64,000 nt of DNA from Ancylobacter moscoviensis (GCF_007559435.1 NZ_VMBP01000001.1:1260116-1324115); one strand, 5' to 3'. Shown: positions 8,055 to 18,000, counted from the stretch's first letter. The notes: a model not told the origin generated them from the sequence alone. Program-made: numbers and translations.

Positions 8055-8716
8055 TCGAGCGCCTTCTCGCCATCTGGCAGGCCGATACCGCCTTCCCCAG
8101 CGGCGGCTTCGCCTTTTCCAACGGGCTGGAGGGGCTCGCCGCCCTGTCCGGTCCGATGGGTGAGGGCGAACTTGAGGGTGTCGCGGCCGCCGCGCTGCGC
8201 CATCGCTGGGCGAGCGCGGATCGCGTCGCGCTGGTGCGGGCCTATGGGGCGGAAGACGATCTCGACGCGGTGGAGGCTGTCGACCGCGAGGTCGAGGCGA
8301 CGACGCTGGCCGAGCCTTTCCGCACCGGCTCGCGCCGCAACGGCGCCGGGCTCGTCGCCGCCCATGCGCGCATCGGCACGCCCGGCGCGGAGGATCTGCT
8401 GGCCCGCATCCGGCAGGGCCGGGCGCTCGGCCATCTGCCCGTGGTGCAGGGCGTCGTCTGGCGGGGAGCGGGGCTCGACCTGCCGGGCGCGGTGCTGGCC
8501 TCCGGCTATGTCGCGCTCACCGGCTTCGCCACGGCCGCGGTGCGGCTCGGCCTCGTCGGCGCCGTCACCGCGCAGGCCATGCTGCGCCGGCTGCTGCCCG
8601 TCCTCGCCGCGCTGGCCGACACGCCCGTTCCCGCCCGCATCGGAAGCTTCTCCCCGCGCCTCGACATCGCCGCTTTGCGCCATGCGCGCGGCGAGGTCCG
8701 TCTGTTCTCCAATTGA
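8051..8716 (+). CDS. ureF: Urease accessory protein UreF
   Basis: A protein of 221 residues, all-helical, with the UreF opening pattern [19 protein letters not shown] and an internal [17 protein letters not shown] segment. UreF binds UreD and UreG to form the GTP-dependent activation complex that carbamylates the active-site lysine and inserts nickel into UreC. The start overlaps the ureE stop (ATGA), and ureAB follows 14 bp downstream. Length and motifs are normal for the family. Confidence 0.85.
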   Translation: MIERLLAIWQADTAFPSGGFAFSNGLEGLAALSGPMGEGELEGVAAAALRHRWASADRVALVRAYGAEDDLDAVEAVDREVEATTLAEPFRTGSRRNGAGLVAAHARIGTPGAEDLLARIRQGRALGHLPVVQGVVWRGAGLDLPGAVLASGYVALTGFATAAVRLGLVGAVTAQAMLRRLLPVLAALADTPVPARIGSFSPRLDIAALRHARGEVRLFSN

Positions 8717-8730
8717 GTTCCTGAACCACC

Positions 8731-9426
8731 ATGCTGCTGACGCCGACCGAACTCGAACGCCTGACGATCTTTTCGGCCGCGGAGCTCGCCCGCAAGCGCC
8801 GCGCGCGCGGCTGCAGGCTCAACCATCCCGAGGCGGTGGCGCTCATTACCGACGAGATCCTGGAAGGCGCGCGCGACGGCCGCTCCGTCGCCGAGCTGAT
8901 CGGCTACGGCGCGACCATCCTCACCACCACGGACGTCATGCCGGGCGTGGCGGCGATGATCGACATCCTGCAGGTGGAGGGCGTCTTTCCGGACGGCACC
9001 AAGCTGGTGACGGTGCACGAACCCATCCGCCCGGCGGAGGGCGCGGCGGAGGAGACCGTACGCCCCGGCGAGAGCCTGCCGCTCGACGGCGAGATCGAGC
9101 TGAACGCCGGCCGGCCGAAGGTCACGCTGGAGGCGGTGAACACCGGCGACCGGCCGATCCAGATCGGCTCGCATTTCCACTTCTTCGAGGTCAACCGCGC
9201 CATGGCGTTCGACCGCGCGGCCGCCTTCGGCATGCGGCTGGACATTCCCGCCGGCACCGCCATGCGCTTCGAGCCCGGCCAGTCCAAGCCGGTCACGCTC
9301 GTCCCCTTCGGCGGCAGGCGTTTCCTCGGCGGCCTCAACGGCCTGTCGGACGGCGACACCACCACGCCGGAAGCCCGCGACGCCGCGCTCGCACGGGCGC
9401 GCGCGGCCGGCTTCCGCGGCGCGTGA
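8731..9426 (+). CDS. ureAB: Fused urease gamma-beta subunit (UreA-UreB)
   Basis: A protein of 231 residues joining two structural urease subunits usually encoded separately in bacteria. Residues 1 to about 100 are the gamma subunit, with the [17 protein letters not shown] segment and a VTVHEPI end. Residues from about 108 are the beta subunit, with an [17 protein letters not shown] start and the [12 protein letters not shown] motif followed by [11 protein letters not shown]. The fusion resembles the Helicobacter UreA arrangement in size. It assembles with UreC into the (alpha-beta-gamma)3 enzyme, with no visible frameshift between the halves. It lies between ureF and ureC in the same operon. 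Confidence 0.88.
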   Translation: MLLTPTELERLTIFSAAELARKRRARGCRLNHPEAVALITDEILEGARDGRSVAELIGYGATILTTTDVMPGVAAMIDILQVEGVFPDGTKLVTVHEPIRPAEGAAEETVRPGESLPLDGEIELNAGRPKVTLEAVNTGDRPIQIGSHFHFFEVNRAMAFDRAAAFGMRLDIPAGTAMRFEPGQSKPVTLVPFGGRRFLGGLNGLSDGDTTTPEARDAALARARAAGFRGA

Positions 9427-9437
9427 GGGAGGGAGAG

Positions 9438-11150
9438 ATGGCGATCGTCAGACGTCGCGACTACGCCGCCCTTTACGGACCCACGGTCGGCGACGGGGTG
9501 CGCCTCGGCGACACCTCGCTGGTCGCGGTGGTGGAGAAAGATCATGCCGTCTATGGCGACGAATGCCTGCACGGCGGCGGCAAGACGCTGCGCGACGGCA
9601 TGGGCCTCGCCGCCGGCATCACCAACGCGGAGGGGGCGCTCGACTTCCTGCTCTGCAACGTCACGCTGATCGACGCCGTGCTCGGCGTGGTAAAGGGCGA
9701 TCTCGGCATCAAGGACGGGTGCATCGTCGGCGTCGGCAAGGCCGGCAATCCCGCGGTGATGGACGGGGTCGATCCGCGCCTCGTCGTCGGCGCCGGCACC
9801 ACGGTGCGCGATTGCGAGGGCCTGATCGCCACCGCCGGCGGCATCGACGTGCACGTGCATTTCGACAGCGCCGGCCTCGTCGAGCACGCGCTGGCGAGCG
9901 GCATCACCACCATGCTGGGCGGCTCGCTCGGGCCGATCACCGTGGGCATCGATTCCGGCGGGCCGTTCAACACCGGCAAGATGCTGCAGGCTTCTGAAGC
10001 CTGGCCGATGAATTTCGGCTTCCTCGGGCGCGGCAACAGCCACATTCCCGGCTCGCTGAAGGAGCAGCTGGAAACCGGCTGCCTCGGCCTCAAGATCCAT
10101 GAGGACTGGGGCGCCATGCCGGCGACCATCGACGCCTGCCTGCGCTCGGCGGACGATCTGGACTATCAGGTCCAGCTCCACACCGACACGCTGAACGAGA
10201 GCGGTTTCCTGGAAGACACGCTGGCCGCCATCGGCGGGCGCACCATCCACATGTACCACACGGAGGGCGCGGGCGGCGGCCACGCGCCGGACATCATCCG
10301 CGTGGCGGGCGTGGCGCATTGCCTGCCCTCGTCGACGAACCCGACCAACCCCTACACGGTCAACACGTTCGACGAGCACCTCGACATGACGATGACCTGC
10401 CATCATCTCAACCCGGCGCTGCCGGAGGATGTGGCCTTCGCGGAAAGCCGCATCCGCGCGCAGACCATTGCCGCCGAGGATATCCTCCACGACATCGGCG
10501 CCATCTCGATGCTCGGCTCGGACAGCCAGGGCATGGGCCGCATCCACGAGGTGATCTGCCGGACCTGGCAGCTCGCTTCCAAGATGAAGGACCAGCGCGG
10601 CGCCCTGCCGGAGGAGAAGCCGGGCTTCGGCGACAATGAGCGCATCCGGCGTTACATCGCCAAGTACACCATCAACGCGGCGCGGACCTTTGGCATCGCC
10701 GAGCATGTCGGCTCGCTGGAGGACGGCAAGATCGCCGACATCGTGGTCTGGCGCCCCGCCTTCTTCGGCATCAAGCCGGAACTCGTCATCAAGGGCGGCT
10801 TCATCGCCTGGGGCGCGATGGGCGACAGCGCCGCCTCGCTGATGACCTGCGAGCCGGTTCTGCTGCGCCCGCAATGGGGCGCCTTCGGCCTCGCCGCGCC
10901 GGCGCTCTCGGCCTGCTTCGTCCACCCGCTCGCCATCGCCCGCGGGCTCGGCGAGGAACTCGGCCTGTCGAAGCGGCTGCTGCCCGCCAGCGGCACGCGC
11001 GGCCTGCGCAAGGCCGACATGCTGCACAACGATGCCTGCCCGAACATCCGCGTCGACCCGCAGACCTTCGACGTGTTCGTCGACGGCGAGCTCGCCACCT
11101 GCGAGCCCGCCCATACGCTGCCCCTCGCGCAACGCTACATGCTGCGGTGA
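9438..11150 (+). CDS. ureC: Urease alpha (catalytic) subunit UreC
   Basis: A protein of 570 residues from the ATG at 9438, preceded by GGGAGGGAGAG. It hydrolyses urea to ammonia and carbamate at a dinickel centre. Visible ligands are His139 and His141 (VHVHF), the carbamylated Lys219 (GLKIHEDWG), His248 (QLHTDT), His274 ([13 protein letters not shown]) and Asp362 (GSDSQGMGR). The mobile-flap Cys321 is in CHHLNP. The family motif after the first His pair, usually HIHFICPQ, is replaced by HVHFDSAG, marking a divergent urease lineage. All catalytic residues are retained, so it should be active. Confidence 0.92.
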   Translation: MAIVRRRDYAALYGPTVGDGVRLGDTSLVAVVEKDHAVYGDECLHGGGKTLRDGMGLAAGITNAEGALDFLLCNVTLIDAVLGVVKGDLGIKDGCIVGVGKAGNPAVMDGVDPRLVVGAGTTVRDCEGLIATAGGIDVHVHFDSAGLVEHALASGITTMLGGSLGPITVGIDSGGPFNTGKMLQASEAWPMNFGFLGRGNSHIPGSLKEQLETGCLGLKIHEDWGAMPATIDACLRSADDLDYQVQLHTDTLNESGFLEDTLAAIGGRTIHMYHTEGAGGGHAPDIIRVAGVAHCLPSSTNPTNPYTVNTFDEHLDMTMTCHHLNPALPEDVAFAESRIRAQTIAAEDILHDIGAISMLGSDSQGMGRIHEVICRTWQLASKMKDQRGALPEEKPGFGDNERIRRYIAKYTINAARTFGIAEHVGSLEDGKIADIVVWRPAFFGIKPELVIKGGFIAWGAMGDSAASLMTCEPVLLRPQWGAFGLAAPALSACFVHPLAIARGLGEELGLSKRLLPASGTRGLRKADMLHNDACPNIRVDPQTFDVFVDGELATCEPAHTLPLAQRYMLR

Positions 11151-11155
11151 CACGG

Positions 11156-11803
11156 ATGCTGGAGAGACCACAGGGACAGAAGAGCGGCCGTCTGGCCTCG
11201 GCGGCGCGGATCGGCATTGGCGGCCCGGTCGGCTCGGGCAAGACGGCGCTGATCGAGCGGCTGATCCCCGAGCTTCAGGCGCGCGACGTCGATTTCGCCG
11301 TCGTGACCAACGATCTGGTGACGCGCGAGGACGCCGAACGCCTGCGCCGTTCCGGCCTCATCGATCCCGAGCGCGTCTCGGCGGTGGAGGCGGGCGCCTG
11401 CCCGCACACCGTCATCCGCGAGGACCCCACGCTCAACATGGCGGCAGGCGACGATCTTGAGGTCCGCTTTCCGGGCCTCGAACTGGTGATCTTCGAATCC
11501 GGCGGCGACAACCTCGCCTCCACCTTCTCGCTCGATCTCGTCGACTGGTGGATGTTCGTCATCGACGTGGCCGGCGGCGACGACATCCCCCGCAAGAAGG
11601 GGCCGGGCGTCCTCAAATGCGATCTGCTGATCGTCAACAAGGTCGATCTCGCGCCGCATGTCGGGGTCGATCTGCCGGGAATGCTGGAAGAGGCGCAGAG
11701 GGCGCGGGGCGAGCGCCCGGTGGTCGCCATCAATGCCCGGTCGGGCGAGGGCGTGGACACGGTGGCCGACATGATCTGTCGCGCCGTGCTGTTCCGGCCA
11801 TGA
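11156..11803 (+). CDS. ureG: Urease accessory GTPase UreG
   Basis: A protein of 215 residues from the ATG at 11156. UreG is a SIMIBI-class GTPase driving nickel insertion into urease. Motifs seen are the P-loop [13 protein letters not shown], the metal-binding [10 protein letters not shown] motif, the [12 protein letters not shown] motif and the NKVDLAP base-recognition motif. It begins 5 bp after the ureC stop, and its stop overlaps the ureD start (ATGA). Compared with typical UreG it has an N-terminal extension of about 15 residues. Confidence 0.9.
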   Translation: MLERPQGQKSGRLASAARIGIGGPVGSGKTALIERLIPELQARDVDFAVVTNDLVTREDAERLRRSGLIDPERVSAVEAGACPHTVIREDPTLNMAAGDDLEVRFPGLELVIFESGGDNLASTFSLDLVDWWMFVIDVAGGDDIPRKKGPGVLKCDLLIVNKVDLAPHVGVDLPGMLEEAQRARGERPVVAINARSGEGVDTVADMICRAVLFRP

Positions 11804-12663
11804 AGCCCGTGGCCTATTCCGGGGGAGTGGGCCTTCAGGCGGCCGGCCGGCGGCGCGCGGCCGAACTCGTCTTCGCGCGCGGGGGCGGGCGCTCGGCGCT
11901 GGTGCGGCAGATCACGCCCTATCCGTTCCACGTCACGCGCCCCTTCGCGCTCGATGTCGAACGGCCGGACCTCGCGACGCTCTATCTGCAATCGGCGTCC
12001 GGCGGCCTCTATCGCGACGATGATCTGAGCCTCGAGGTCACACTGAAGCCGGGCGCGCTCGCCCATGTGACGAGCCAGGCCGCCACCGTGGTGCACGACA
12101 CGGGCGGGCAGCCGGCGCGGCAGCAGATGCGGGTCTCGGTCGGGCCGGGCGCCTTCGCGGCGCTCACGCTCGATCCGCTGATCCTGTTTCCCGGCGCGGA
12201 GTTCATCGGGCGGACCGACATCCACCTTGCCGAGGGGGCGCTGGCGATCCTCGCCGACGGCGTTTCCTGGCACGACTTCTCGGGCCTGGGCCGGCCGTTC
12301 GGACGGCTGTCGACGGAAACGTGCGTCTTCGATGCCGGCGGCAACCTCCTCCTCGCCGACCGGGGGAGCGTCGACGGCACGGATGTCGTCGGTCCCGCGT
12401 CGATCCTCGGGCCGGAGGCGGGGGCTGTCGGCTCGGTGCTGCTGCTCGGCCCACCCGGGCGTCTGCCGAACGTGGCCGCGATCGAGGAGGCGATCGACGG
12501 GGCCGGCTGCTTCGGAGCCGCCGGCGCGGCGCCGAACGGCGCGGGCATCGCGGTGCGTCTCATCGCGCCGAATGGCGGGCGGATCGTCCGCGCGGCGGAG
12601 GCGCTTTTCACCCTCAGTGTCGGGAGGATGCTCGGCTTCGCGCCCGCTCATCGCCGGAAGTAG
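11800..12663 (+). CDS. ureD: Urease accessory protein UreD
   Basis: A protein of 287 residues in the UreD/UreH family, the scaffold through which nickel passes from UreG/UreE into the apo-urease. The typical [14 protein letters not shown] region and the [12 protein letters not shown] segment are present, followed by a conserved ISWHDF-like stretch ([11 protein letters not shown]). It overlaps ureG by 4 bp and is the last gene of the urease operon. No convincing terminator follows; the next 350 bases are AT-rich. Confidence 0.87.
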   Translation: MKPVAYSGGVGLQAAGRRRAAELVFARGGGRSALVRQITPYPFHVTRPFALDVERPDLATLYLQSASGGLYRDDDLSLEVTLKPGALAHVTSQAATVVHDTGGQPARQQMRVSVGPGAFAALTLDPLILFPGAEFIGRTDIHLAEGALAILADGVSWHDFSGLGRPFGRLSTETCVFDAGGNLLLADRGSVDGTDVVGPASILGPEAGAVGSVLLLGPPGRLPNVAAIEEAIDGAGCFGAAGAAPNGAGIAVRLIAPNGGRIVRAAEALFTLSVGRMLGFAPAHRRK

Positions 12664-13017
12664 CTGCGTCGACGGACGGGCCGTGTCTTCGGCGCCGGAA
12701 TTGATGACGTGAGACTGATTAAAGAGGCGCCACCCTCTGACATTCAAACTATAAATAAGGAATATAGTCTTATATCAGGTTATTTGTACAAAAATATAAA
12801 TGATGATTTATCAATCAATATGCATATGTATTGATCAATACGTAATGACGACTCGGAATCTGTCTAAAATAGTGCATCACTGTGAAGAAATATTGTTGAC
12901 ATACAGGAATAGCCGCACGTAACGTTTCATCGTGGCGAACGGCACTCCGAGCGAATGGCCTGGGGCCGGCAGATAGCCGCGCTTTCACAGCTTCAATACT
13001 TCCAAGGGATCGCAACG
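12664..13017 (+). promoter_or_regulatory. AT-rich intergenic region with inverted repeats upstream of urtA
   Basis: This stretch is strikingly AT-rich compared with the surrounding genes and encodes nothing convincing. It holds an inverted repeat TCAATA-N8-TATTGA at 12816-12835, followed directly by the palindrome ATTGATCAAT at 12831-12840. A TTGACA hexamer lies at 12896-12901 without a good -10 at normal spacing. It is probably the promoter/operator region of the transporter operon; the binding protein is unknown. Confidence 0.5.
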
Positions 13018-14319
13018 ATGGATTTCACGCGTCGGAAGTTGCTTAAGACCGCCGGCCTCGCCTCGGGCGCGCTGCTGGCTCCTCACATCTGGGTACCGAG
13101 CGAAGCGCGGGCCGCGGCGCTCAAGAAGGGCGAGCCGCTCAAGGTCGGCGTCCTGTTCTCGCTCACCGGCGCGCTGGCCGTGCCGGAGGAGGATTCCACC
13201 CTCGTCCTCCAATACGCCTTCGACGAGATCAACAAGGCGGGCGGCGTCGGCGGCGTGCCGGTCGAGCCGGTGATCGTCGACGCCAAGTCGGACTTCAACG
13301 TCTATTCCGAGAAGACCAAGGAACTCATCCTGCGCGACAAGGTGATCGCGATCTTCGGCTGCTACACCTCGGCCAGCCGCAAGGCGATCCTGCCGACGAT
13401 CATGCAGCGCGACCACCTGCTGTACTACCCGACCTGCTACGAGGGCGCGGAGTGCACGCAGAACACCATCTGCACCGGGCCGCTGGCCAACCAGCACTCG
13501 AAGGACCTCATCCCCTTCATGGTGCAGAACTTCGGCAAGAAGGTCTTCTTCGTCGGCTCCAACTATGTGTGGCCGAAGGAGTCGAACAAGAACGCCAAGA
13601 TCTGGCTGGAGCAGGCGGGCGGCGAGCTGCTCGGCGAGGAGTACATCCCCCTCGGCAGCTCCGAGTTCGGCCCGGTGCTGAACAAGATCCGCGACGCCAA
13701 GCCGAACTTCATCTTCTCGACGGTGGTCGGCGCCTCCGACATCGCCTTCCACAAGCAGTTCAAGCAGGAAGGTTTCAAGGTCGATCAGATGCCGATCGCC
13801 TCGCTCACCACGGGCGAGATCGAGACCCGGGCCATGGGCGCCGAGTTCGGCGCCGGCCATTTCCTCTCCGCGCCGTATTTCCAGACGCTGGACAATCCGA
13901 CCAACCAGAAGTTCGTCGAGGGCTTCCTCAAGAGCCCCTACGGCAAGAACGGCACGACCCACTACAACATGGAGGAGACCTATCTCTCCGCCTATGTGTT
14001 CAAGTCGGGTTTCGAGAAGGCGGCCGCAGCCGTCGGCTTCGAGAACGTCACCCCGCGCGCCATCCGCGACCATTCCGGCGGCATCCGGGTCGAGGACGCG
14101 GTCTCGCCGGAAGGGCTGATCTGGATCGACGACCAGAACTTCAACACCTGGCTGAAGCCGAAGATCGGCCAGTGCCAGGCGGACGGCACCTTCAAGATCG
14201 TGAAGGCGGCGGACGCGCAGGTCGCCCCGGACCCCTACTCGATCTACCCGGATATCGGCGTCTGCACCAAGGACGGCCTCAAGGCCCCCGACGGGAAGAT
14301 CCGCAAGAACGTGATCTGA
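13018..14319 (+). CDS. urtA: Urea/short-chain amide ABC transporter solute-binding protein
   Basis: A protein of 433 residues from the ATG at 13018, with AAGGGA upstream. The N-terminus carries a twin-arginine signal (TRRKLLKTAG, hydrophobic stretch, cleavage near ARAAA), so it is exported folded to the periplasm. The mature part is the type I binding fold of the UrtA/FmdD family: VGVLFSLTGALAVPEEDS, FGCYTSASRKAILP, YYPTCYEGAE. It is a paralogue of the cytoplasmic AmiC-like protein at 5320. It heads urtABCDE-type genes. Urea is the natural guess from the urease context, but formamide-type amides are equally compatible with the neighbouring dimethylformamidase. Confidence 0.87.
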   Translation: MDFTRRKLLKTAGLASGALLAPHIWVPSEARAAALKKGEPLKVGVLFSLTGALAVPEEDSTLVLQYAFDEINKAGGVGGVPVEPVIVDAKSDFNVYSEKTKELILRDKVIAIFGCYTSASRKAILPTIMQRDHLLYYPTCYEGAECTQNTICTGPLANQHSKDLIPFMVQNFGKKVFFVGSNYVWPKESNKNAKIWLEQAGGELLGEEYIPLGSSEFGPVLNKIRDAKPNFIFSTVVGASDIAFHKQFKQEGFKVDQMPIASLTTGEIETRAMGAEFGAGHFLSAPYFQTLDNPTNQKFVEGFLKSPYGKNGTTHYNMEETYLSAYVFKSGFEKAAAAVGFENVTPRAIRDHSGGIRVEDAVSPEGLIWIDDQNFNTWLKPKIGQCQADGTFKIVKAADAQVAPDPYSIYPDIGVCTKDGLKAPDGKIRKNVI

Positions 14320-14326
14320 CGACGAT

Positions 14327-14362
14327 GCTCGGCTCCGCCGGCACGTTCCGGCGGAGCCGAGC
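14327..14362 (+). other. Strong intercistronic hairpin after urtA
   Basis: A perfect 15-bp stem with a CACGTT loop begins 8 bases after the urtA stop. No T-tract follows, so it is more likely an RNA-stability or processing structure. Such elements raise the level of the binding protein relative to the permease genes. The function is inferred from position. Confidence 0.5.
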
Positions 14363-14450
14363 GGCAAGGCGATAAAGCGCCGCCGGTCCTTCCCACGAAA
14401 GGGGAGGGGCTGGCGGAAACAGGCGGCATGGCCGCGACGAAGGGCTGGCG

Positions 14451-15326
14451 ATGGATTTCGGATCGATCCTGAACGCACTCATTCTCGGCGTCAGCATTGC
14501 GAGCATCTGGCTCATCGCCGCGCTCGGGCTGACCATCATTTACGGGGCCGCCGGCGTCATCAACATGGCGCATGGCGAGCTGATCATGCTGGGCGCCTAC
14601 AGCTCCTACATGCTGCAATACTACCTCGGCGTCCCGTATCTGCTCTGCATCCCCGCCTCCTTCGTCATCGTCGCCCTGGTCGGGCTGATCCTCGAGCGCG
14701 GGCTGATCCAGTACCTCTACAACCGTCCGCTCGACACGCTGCTGGCCACCTACGGCGTCTCGCTCGTGCTGATGCAGGGCGTACGGCTGATCTTCGGTTC
14801 CGACCCGAAATATCTCGCCGTGCCGGAGATCTTCTCCTCCAACCTCTCCCTCGGCTTCCTCTCCATCTCGACCTTCCGCGTCATCGTGCTCCTCGTCACG
14901 GCGCTGCTGGTGCTGGCGCTCTGGCTGCTGTTCTACAAGACGCGCTTCGGCGTGCAGGTGCGCGCGGTGATGCAGAACAAGGAGATGGCGGCCTCCTTCG
15001 GCATCAATTCCAGCCGTGTCTACATGCTCACCTTCGCGCTCGGCGCCGGCCTCGCCGGGGTGGCGGGCTCGCTGTTCGGGGTGCTGAACATCGTGCTGCC
15101 GACCATGGGCGCGAGCTATGTGGTGCAGGCCTTCCTGATGGTGGTGGTGGGCGGCGGCTCGCTCGCCGGCAGCGTCGTCGCCAGCGGCGTGACCGGCGAG
15201 ATGCAGTCGGTGTTCGCCTTCTTCACCAACGACACCTTCGCCCGCTTCCTCATCTTCGTGCTGATCGTCGTCTTCCTGCGGTTCCGCCCGCAGGGCCTCT
15301 TCGCCAAGGCGGGGACGCGGCGATGA
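14451..15326 (+). CDS. urtB: Urea/amide ABC transporter permease UrtB-type
   Basis: A 291-residue polytopic membrane protein of the LivH/UrtB family. Near the start it has LGLTIIYGAAGVINMAHGEL, the recognised motif of this permease class. Multiple hydrophobic segments follow, with an EAA-like cytoplasmic loop (QNKEMAASFGINSSRVY). It forms one half of the inner-membrane channel for substrate delivered by the urtA product. It follows urtA by 131 bp. Substrate assignment depends on context. Confidence 0.85.
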   Translation: MDFGSILNALILGVSIASIWLIAALGLTIIYGAAGVINMAHGELIMLGAYSSYMLQYYLGVPYLLCIPASFVIVALVGLILERGLIQYLYNRPLDTLLATYGVSLVLMQGVRLIFGSDPKYLAVPEIFSSNLSLGFLSISTFRVIVLLVTALLVLALWLLFYKTRFGVQVRAVMQNKEMAASFGINSSRVYMLTFALGAGLAGVAGSLFGVLNIVLPTMGASYVVQAFLMVVVGGGSLAGSVVASGVTGEMQSVFAFFTNDTFARFLIFVLIVVFLRFRPQGLFAKAGTRR

Positions 15327-15374
15327 AGGCGAGGCGAGCGACCATCCTGCGGCACGGGGCACGCTGAGGCGATC

Positions 15375-16475
15375 ATGGGAAATCTCTACCACAACAAGAC
15401 GGCGCAATGGCTTGCCTACGCGGCCTTCTTCGCCGTGCTCGCCATCGTCCCGATGCGCATCGACGACGACTTCCTGCTGAACCAGCTCGCCACCTACGGC
15501 GTCTACGGCATGCTCGCCCTGTCGATCAGCCTGTGCTGGGGCTTCGGCGGCATCCTCAATCTCGGCCAGGGCATCGCCTTCGGGCTGGGCGCCTACGGCA
15601 TGGCGATGACCATGCAGATGCAGACCCAGACGGAATCGAACCCGATCCCGCCGCTCATGCTGAACAACGGCCTCGACTACCTGCCGATGCTGTGGTGGCC
15701 CTTCGCCAATACCGGCCTCGGCATCGTCTGCGCCATCGCCGTCCCCACGCTGTTCTGCGCGATTTTCGGCACCATCATGTTCCGCGCCCGGGTGTCCGGT
15801 CCGTTCTTCGCGATCATGACGCTGGCCATGCTTTCGGCCTTCTACACCATTATCCTCGACCGGCAGGCCTATACGGGCGGCGTCAACGGCATCACCCCGC
15901 CGTCGCCGCTCCAGTTCGCCGGCGTCGAGGTCGACCCTTACAGCCCGCTCGCCTACTGGACGGTGTTCTTCGCGCTCATGATCGCCACCGTCCTCGCCAA
16001 GCTGATCACCCAGAGCTCCTTCGGGCTGGTGACGCAGGCGATCCGCGACGATGCCGAGCGCGTGCGTTTCCTCGGCTACAGCGTGGCGGGCTACGAGACG
16101 ATGATCTACACCATCGCCGGCCTCATCGCCGCCGTCGCCGGCTGCCTGTGGGTCATGCTGGTGCAATATGTGTCGCCGGCTCAGCTCGATGTCGGCTTCA
16201 GCCTCTCCATGGTCATCTGGGCGGCGATCGGCGGACGGCTGTCGCTGGTCGGGGCCATCGTCGGCGCCTTCGTCATCCAGGGTGCGCAGAGCTATCTCGG
16301 CGACACCTTCCTCTCCACTTGGCTGCTTATCCTCGGCGGCTTCTTCATCGTCATCGTGCGCTTCCTGCCGAACGGCCTGGCGAGCCTGCTGGAGGCCGCC
16401 CTCGGCCTGTTCGCGACGCGAAAGCCGAAATCGTCGGCGGAATCGAACGGCGCCGAGCCGGTTCCTGCGGAGTGA
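15375..16475 (+). CDS. urtC: Urea/amide ABC transporter permease UrtC-type
   Basis: A 366-residue membrane protein of the LivM/UrtC family. The diagnostic LSISLCWGFGGILNLGQGIAFGLGAY region is seen in consecutive parts, and a cytoplasmic IRDDAERVRFLGYSV coupling helix follows. About ten hydrophobic stretches precede a polar C-terminal tail. It pairs with the UrtB-type permease. The start lies 48 bp after urtB, and urtD begins 5 bp after the stop. Confidence 0.85.
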   Translation: MGNLYHNKTAQWLAYAAFFAVLAIVPMRIDDDFLLNQLATYGVYGMLALSISLCWGFGGILNLGQGIAFGLGAYGMAMTMQMQTQTESNPIPPLMLNNGLDYLPMLWWPFANTGLGIVCAIAVPTLFCAIFGTIMFRARVSGPFFAIMTLAMLSAFYTIILDRQAYTGGVNGITPPSPLQFAGVEVDPYSPLAYWTVFFALMIATVLAKLITQSSFGLVTQAIRDDAERVRFLGYSVAGYETMIYTIAGLIAAVAGCLWVMLVQYVSPAQLDVGFSLSMVIWAAIGGRLSLVGAIVGAFVIQGAQSYLGDTFLSTWLLILGGFFIVIVRFLPNGLASLLEAALGLFATRKPKSSAESNGAEPVPAE

Positions 16476-16480
16476 GGGCG

Positions 16481-17227
16481 ATGGCGGGACTTCTGGAAAT
16501 CCACAACCTTTCCAAGAGCTTCGATACCATCAAGGTGATCGACGATTTCAGCCTCGAAGTGGTCGAGGGCACGTTGTGCTGCCTTGTCGGGCCGAATGGC
16601 GCCGGCAAGACGACGACGATGGATCTCATTACCGGCCGCATCAAGCCGAGCTCCGGCAAGGTCGTCTTCGCCGGTCAGGACATCACCGCCCAGCCCGAGC
16701 ACGTCATCGCCCGCGCCGGCATCGGGCGCAAGTTCCAGGTGCCGGCGGTGCTGCGCGATCTCACCGTGCGGCAGAACCTGACGGTAGCCTTTAGCCGGCA
16801 GACGAATCCGTTCTGGAATCTCTTCCGCTTCCGCTCGCCAGGGCTGGAGCGAAAGCTCGACGAGATCGCCACGCTGGCCGGACTCACCGATCGCCTCGGC
16901 GAGAGGGCGGGCATCCTCTCGCATGGCGAGACGCAGTGGTTGGAGATCGGCATGGTGCTGATGCAGGAGCCGCGCCTCATGCTGATGGACGAGCCCATCG
17001 CCGGCATGACCGAGAGCGAGATCGAGAAGACCGCGGCGATCTTCAAGGAGCTGCGCAAGACCACGACCCTCATCGTCGTCGAGCATGACATGGGCTTCGT
17101 GCGCGAGATCGCCGACGTCGTCACGGTCATGCACATGGGCTCGCTGCTGGCGCAGGGCACCATCCAGGACATCGAAGCCGATCCGCGCGTGCGCGACGTC
17201 TATCTCGGCGAGCAGGAGGCCGCCTGA
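16481..17227 (+). CDS. urtD: Urea/amide ABC transporter ATPase UrtD-type
   Basis: A protein of 248 residues from the ATG at 16481. Walker A is GPNGAGKTTT, the signature is the UrtD-like LSHGETQWLEIGM in place of LSGGQ, and Walker B is LMLMDEP followed by IAGM. This LSHG variant is characteristic of urea-type transporters and supports the urt assignment. It energises import with UrtE at the cytoplasmic face and lies 2 bp before urtE. Confidence 0.87.
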   Translation: MAGLLEIHNLSKSFDTIKVIDDFSLEVVEGTLCCLVGPNGAGKTTTMDLITGRIKPSSGKVVFAGQDITAQPEHVIARAGIGRKFQVPAVLRDLTVRQNLTVAFSRQTNPFWNLFRFRSPGLERKLDEIATLAGLTDRLGERAGILSHGETQWLEIGMVLMQEPRLMLMDEPIAGMTESEIEKTAAIFKELRKTTTLIVVEHDMGFVREIADVVTVMHMGSLLAQGTIQDIEADPRVRDVYLGEQEAA

Positions 17228-17229
17228 CC

Positions 17230-17928
17230 ATGCTGCTCACCTTCGACAACGTCTCCTCCTATTACGGCGCCACCCGCATCCTGCGGGATTTCTCCTTCGA
17301 CATGGAGAAGGGCCAGTGCCTGTGCGTGCTCGGCCGCAACGGCGTCGGCAAGACCACGCTGATGCGCACCATCATGGGGCTGACCGACCGCTCCACCGGC
17401 GCGATCCGCATCAATGGCGAGGCGATCGAGGCCAAGGCACCCTATCAGCGCGCCGGCTACGGCATCGGCTACGTGCCGCAGGGGCGCGGCATCCTCGCGG
17501 ATTTCACCGTGCGCGAGAACATCCTGCTCGGCACCTTCGCCCGCAAGGACAAGGCGTCGGAAATCCCGGAGATCTGCCTGCGCATCTTCCCCTATCTGCG
17601 CGACAATCTGGAGCGCCGCGCCGGCCTGCTGTCGGGCGGGCAGAAGCAGCAGCTCGCCATCGCGCGCGCGCTCGCGGTCGGGCCGCAGGTGCTTCTGCTC
17701 GACGAGCCGACCGAGGGCATCCAGCCCAACATCGTGCACGAGATCGGCGAGATTCTGCGGATGCTCAACAAGGAACTCGGCATCAGCCTCATCCTGACCG
17801 AGCAGCACATCAAGGTTGCCCGCAAGCTCGGGGATGCATTCCTGATGGTCGATAACGGCCGCGTCGTCGCGCGTGGGGCGATTTCCGAGATGACGGATGC
17901 TCTCGTCGAAAAGCACATGACGATCTGA
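17230..17928 (+). CDS. urtE: Urea/amide ABC transporter ATPase UrtE-type
   Basis: A protein of 232 residues of the LivF/UrtE family. Walker A is GRNGVGKTTL, the signature LSGGQKQQLAIARAL, and Walker B LLLDEPTEGIQP. The Q-loop region is GIGYVPQGRGI. It is the last gene of the five-gene importer. A promoter-like sequence lies about 45 bp after the stop, so the dimethylformamidase genes can be transcribed on their own. Confidence 0.87.
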   Translation: MLLTFDNVSSYYGATRILRDFSFDMEKGQCLCVLGRNGVGKTTLMRTIMGLTDRSTGAIRINGEAIEAKAPYQRAGYGIGYVPQGRGILADFTVRENILLGTFARKDKASEIPEICLRIFPYLRDNLERRAGLLSGGQKQQLAIARALAVGPQVLLLDEPTEGIQPNIVHEIGEILRMLNKELGISLILTEQHIKVARKLGDAFLMVDNGRVVARGAISEMTDALVEKHMTI

Positions 17929-17971
17929 CAGTCGTTTGAGTTTCTTCTGCGGAAAATTTTATTCCAATATA

Positions 17972-18000
17972 TTGACGTAAAGAACTGTCCTGTGTAGATT
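17972..18000 (+). promoter_or_regulatory. Sigma-70-type promoter upstream of dmfA1
   Basis: TTGACG at 17972-17977, a 17-bp spacer, and TAGATT at 17995-18000, five and four matches to consensus. The surrounding DNA is AT-rich. Transcription would start near 18007, giving a leader of about 118 bases. The leader can form two hairpins: GGCCT/AGGCC near 18048-18065, and 18079-18098 with hexaloop GGAGCA. Confidence 0.55.

Noticed and set aside
8160..9437. N-terminal extension of ureC to about 996 codons
   Set aside because: The extension covers ureF and ureAB in another frame. UreC clearly begins at 9438, with a ribosome site and the normal [19 protein letters not shown] start.
12896..12924. TTGACA as a complete sigma-70 promoter for urtA
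   Set aside because: The hexamer at normal spacing is GTAACG, a poor -10. I kept only the region as regulatory.
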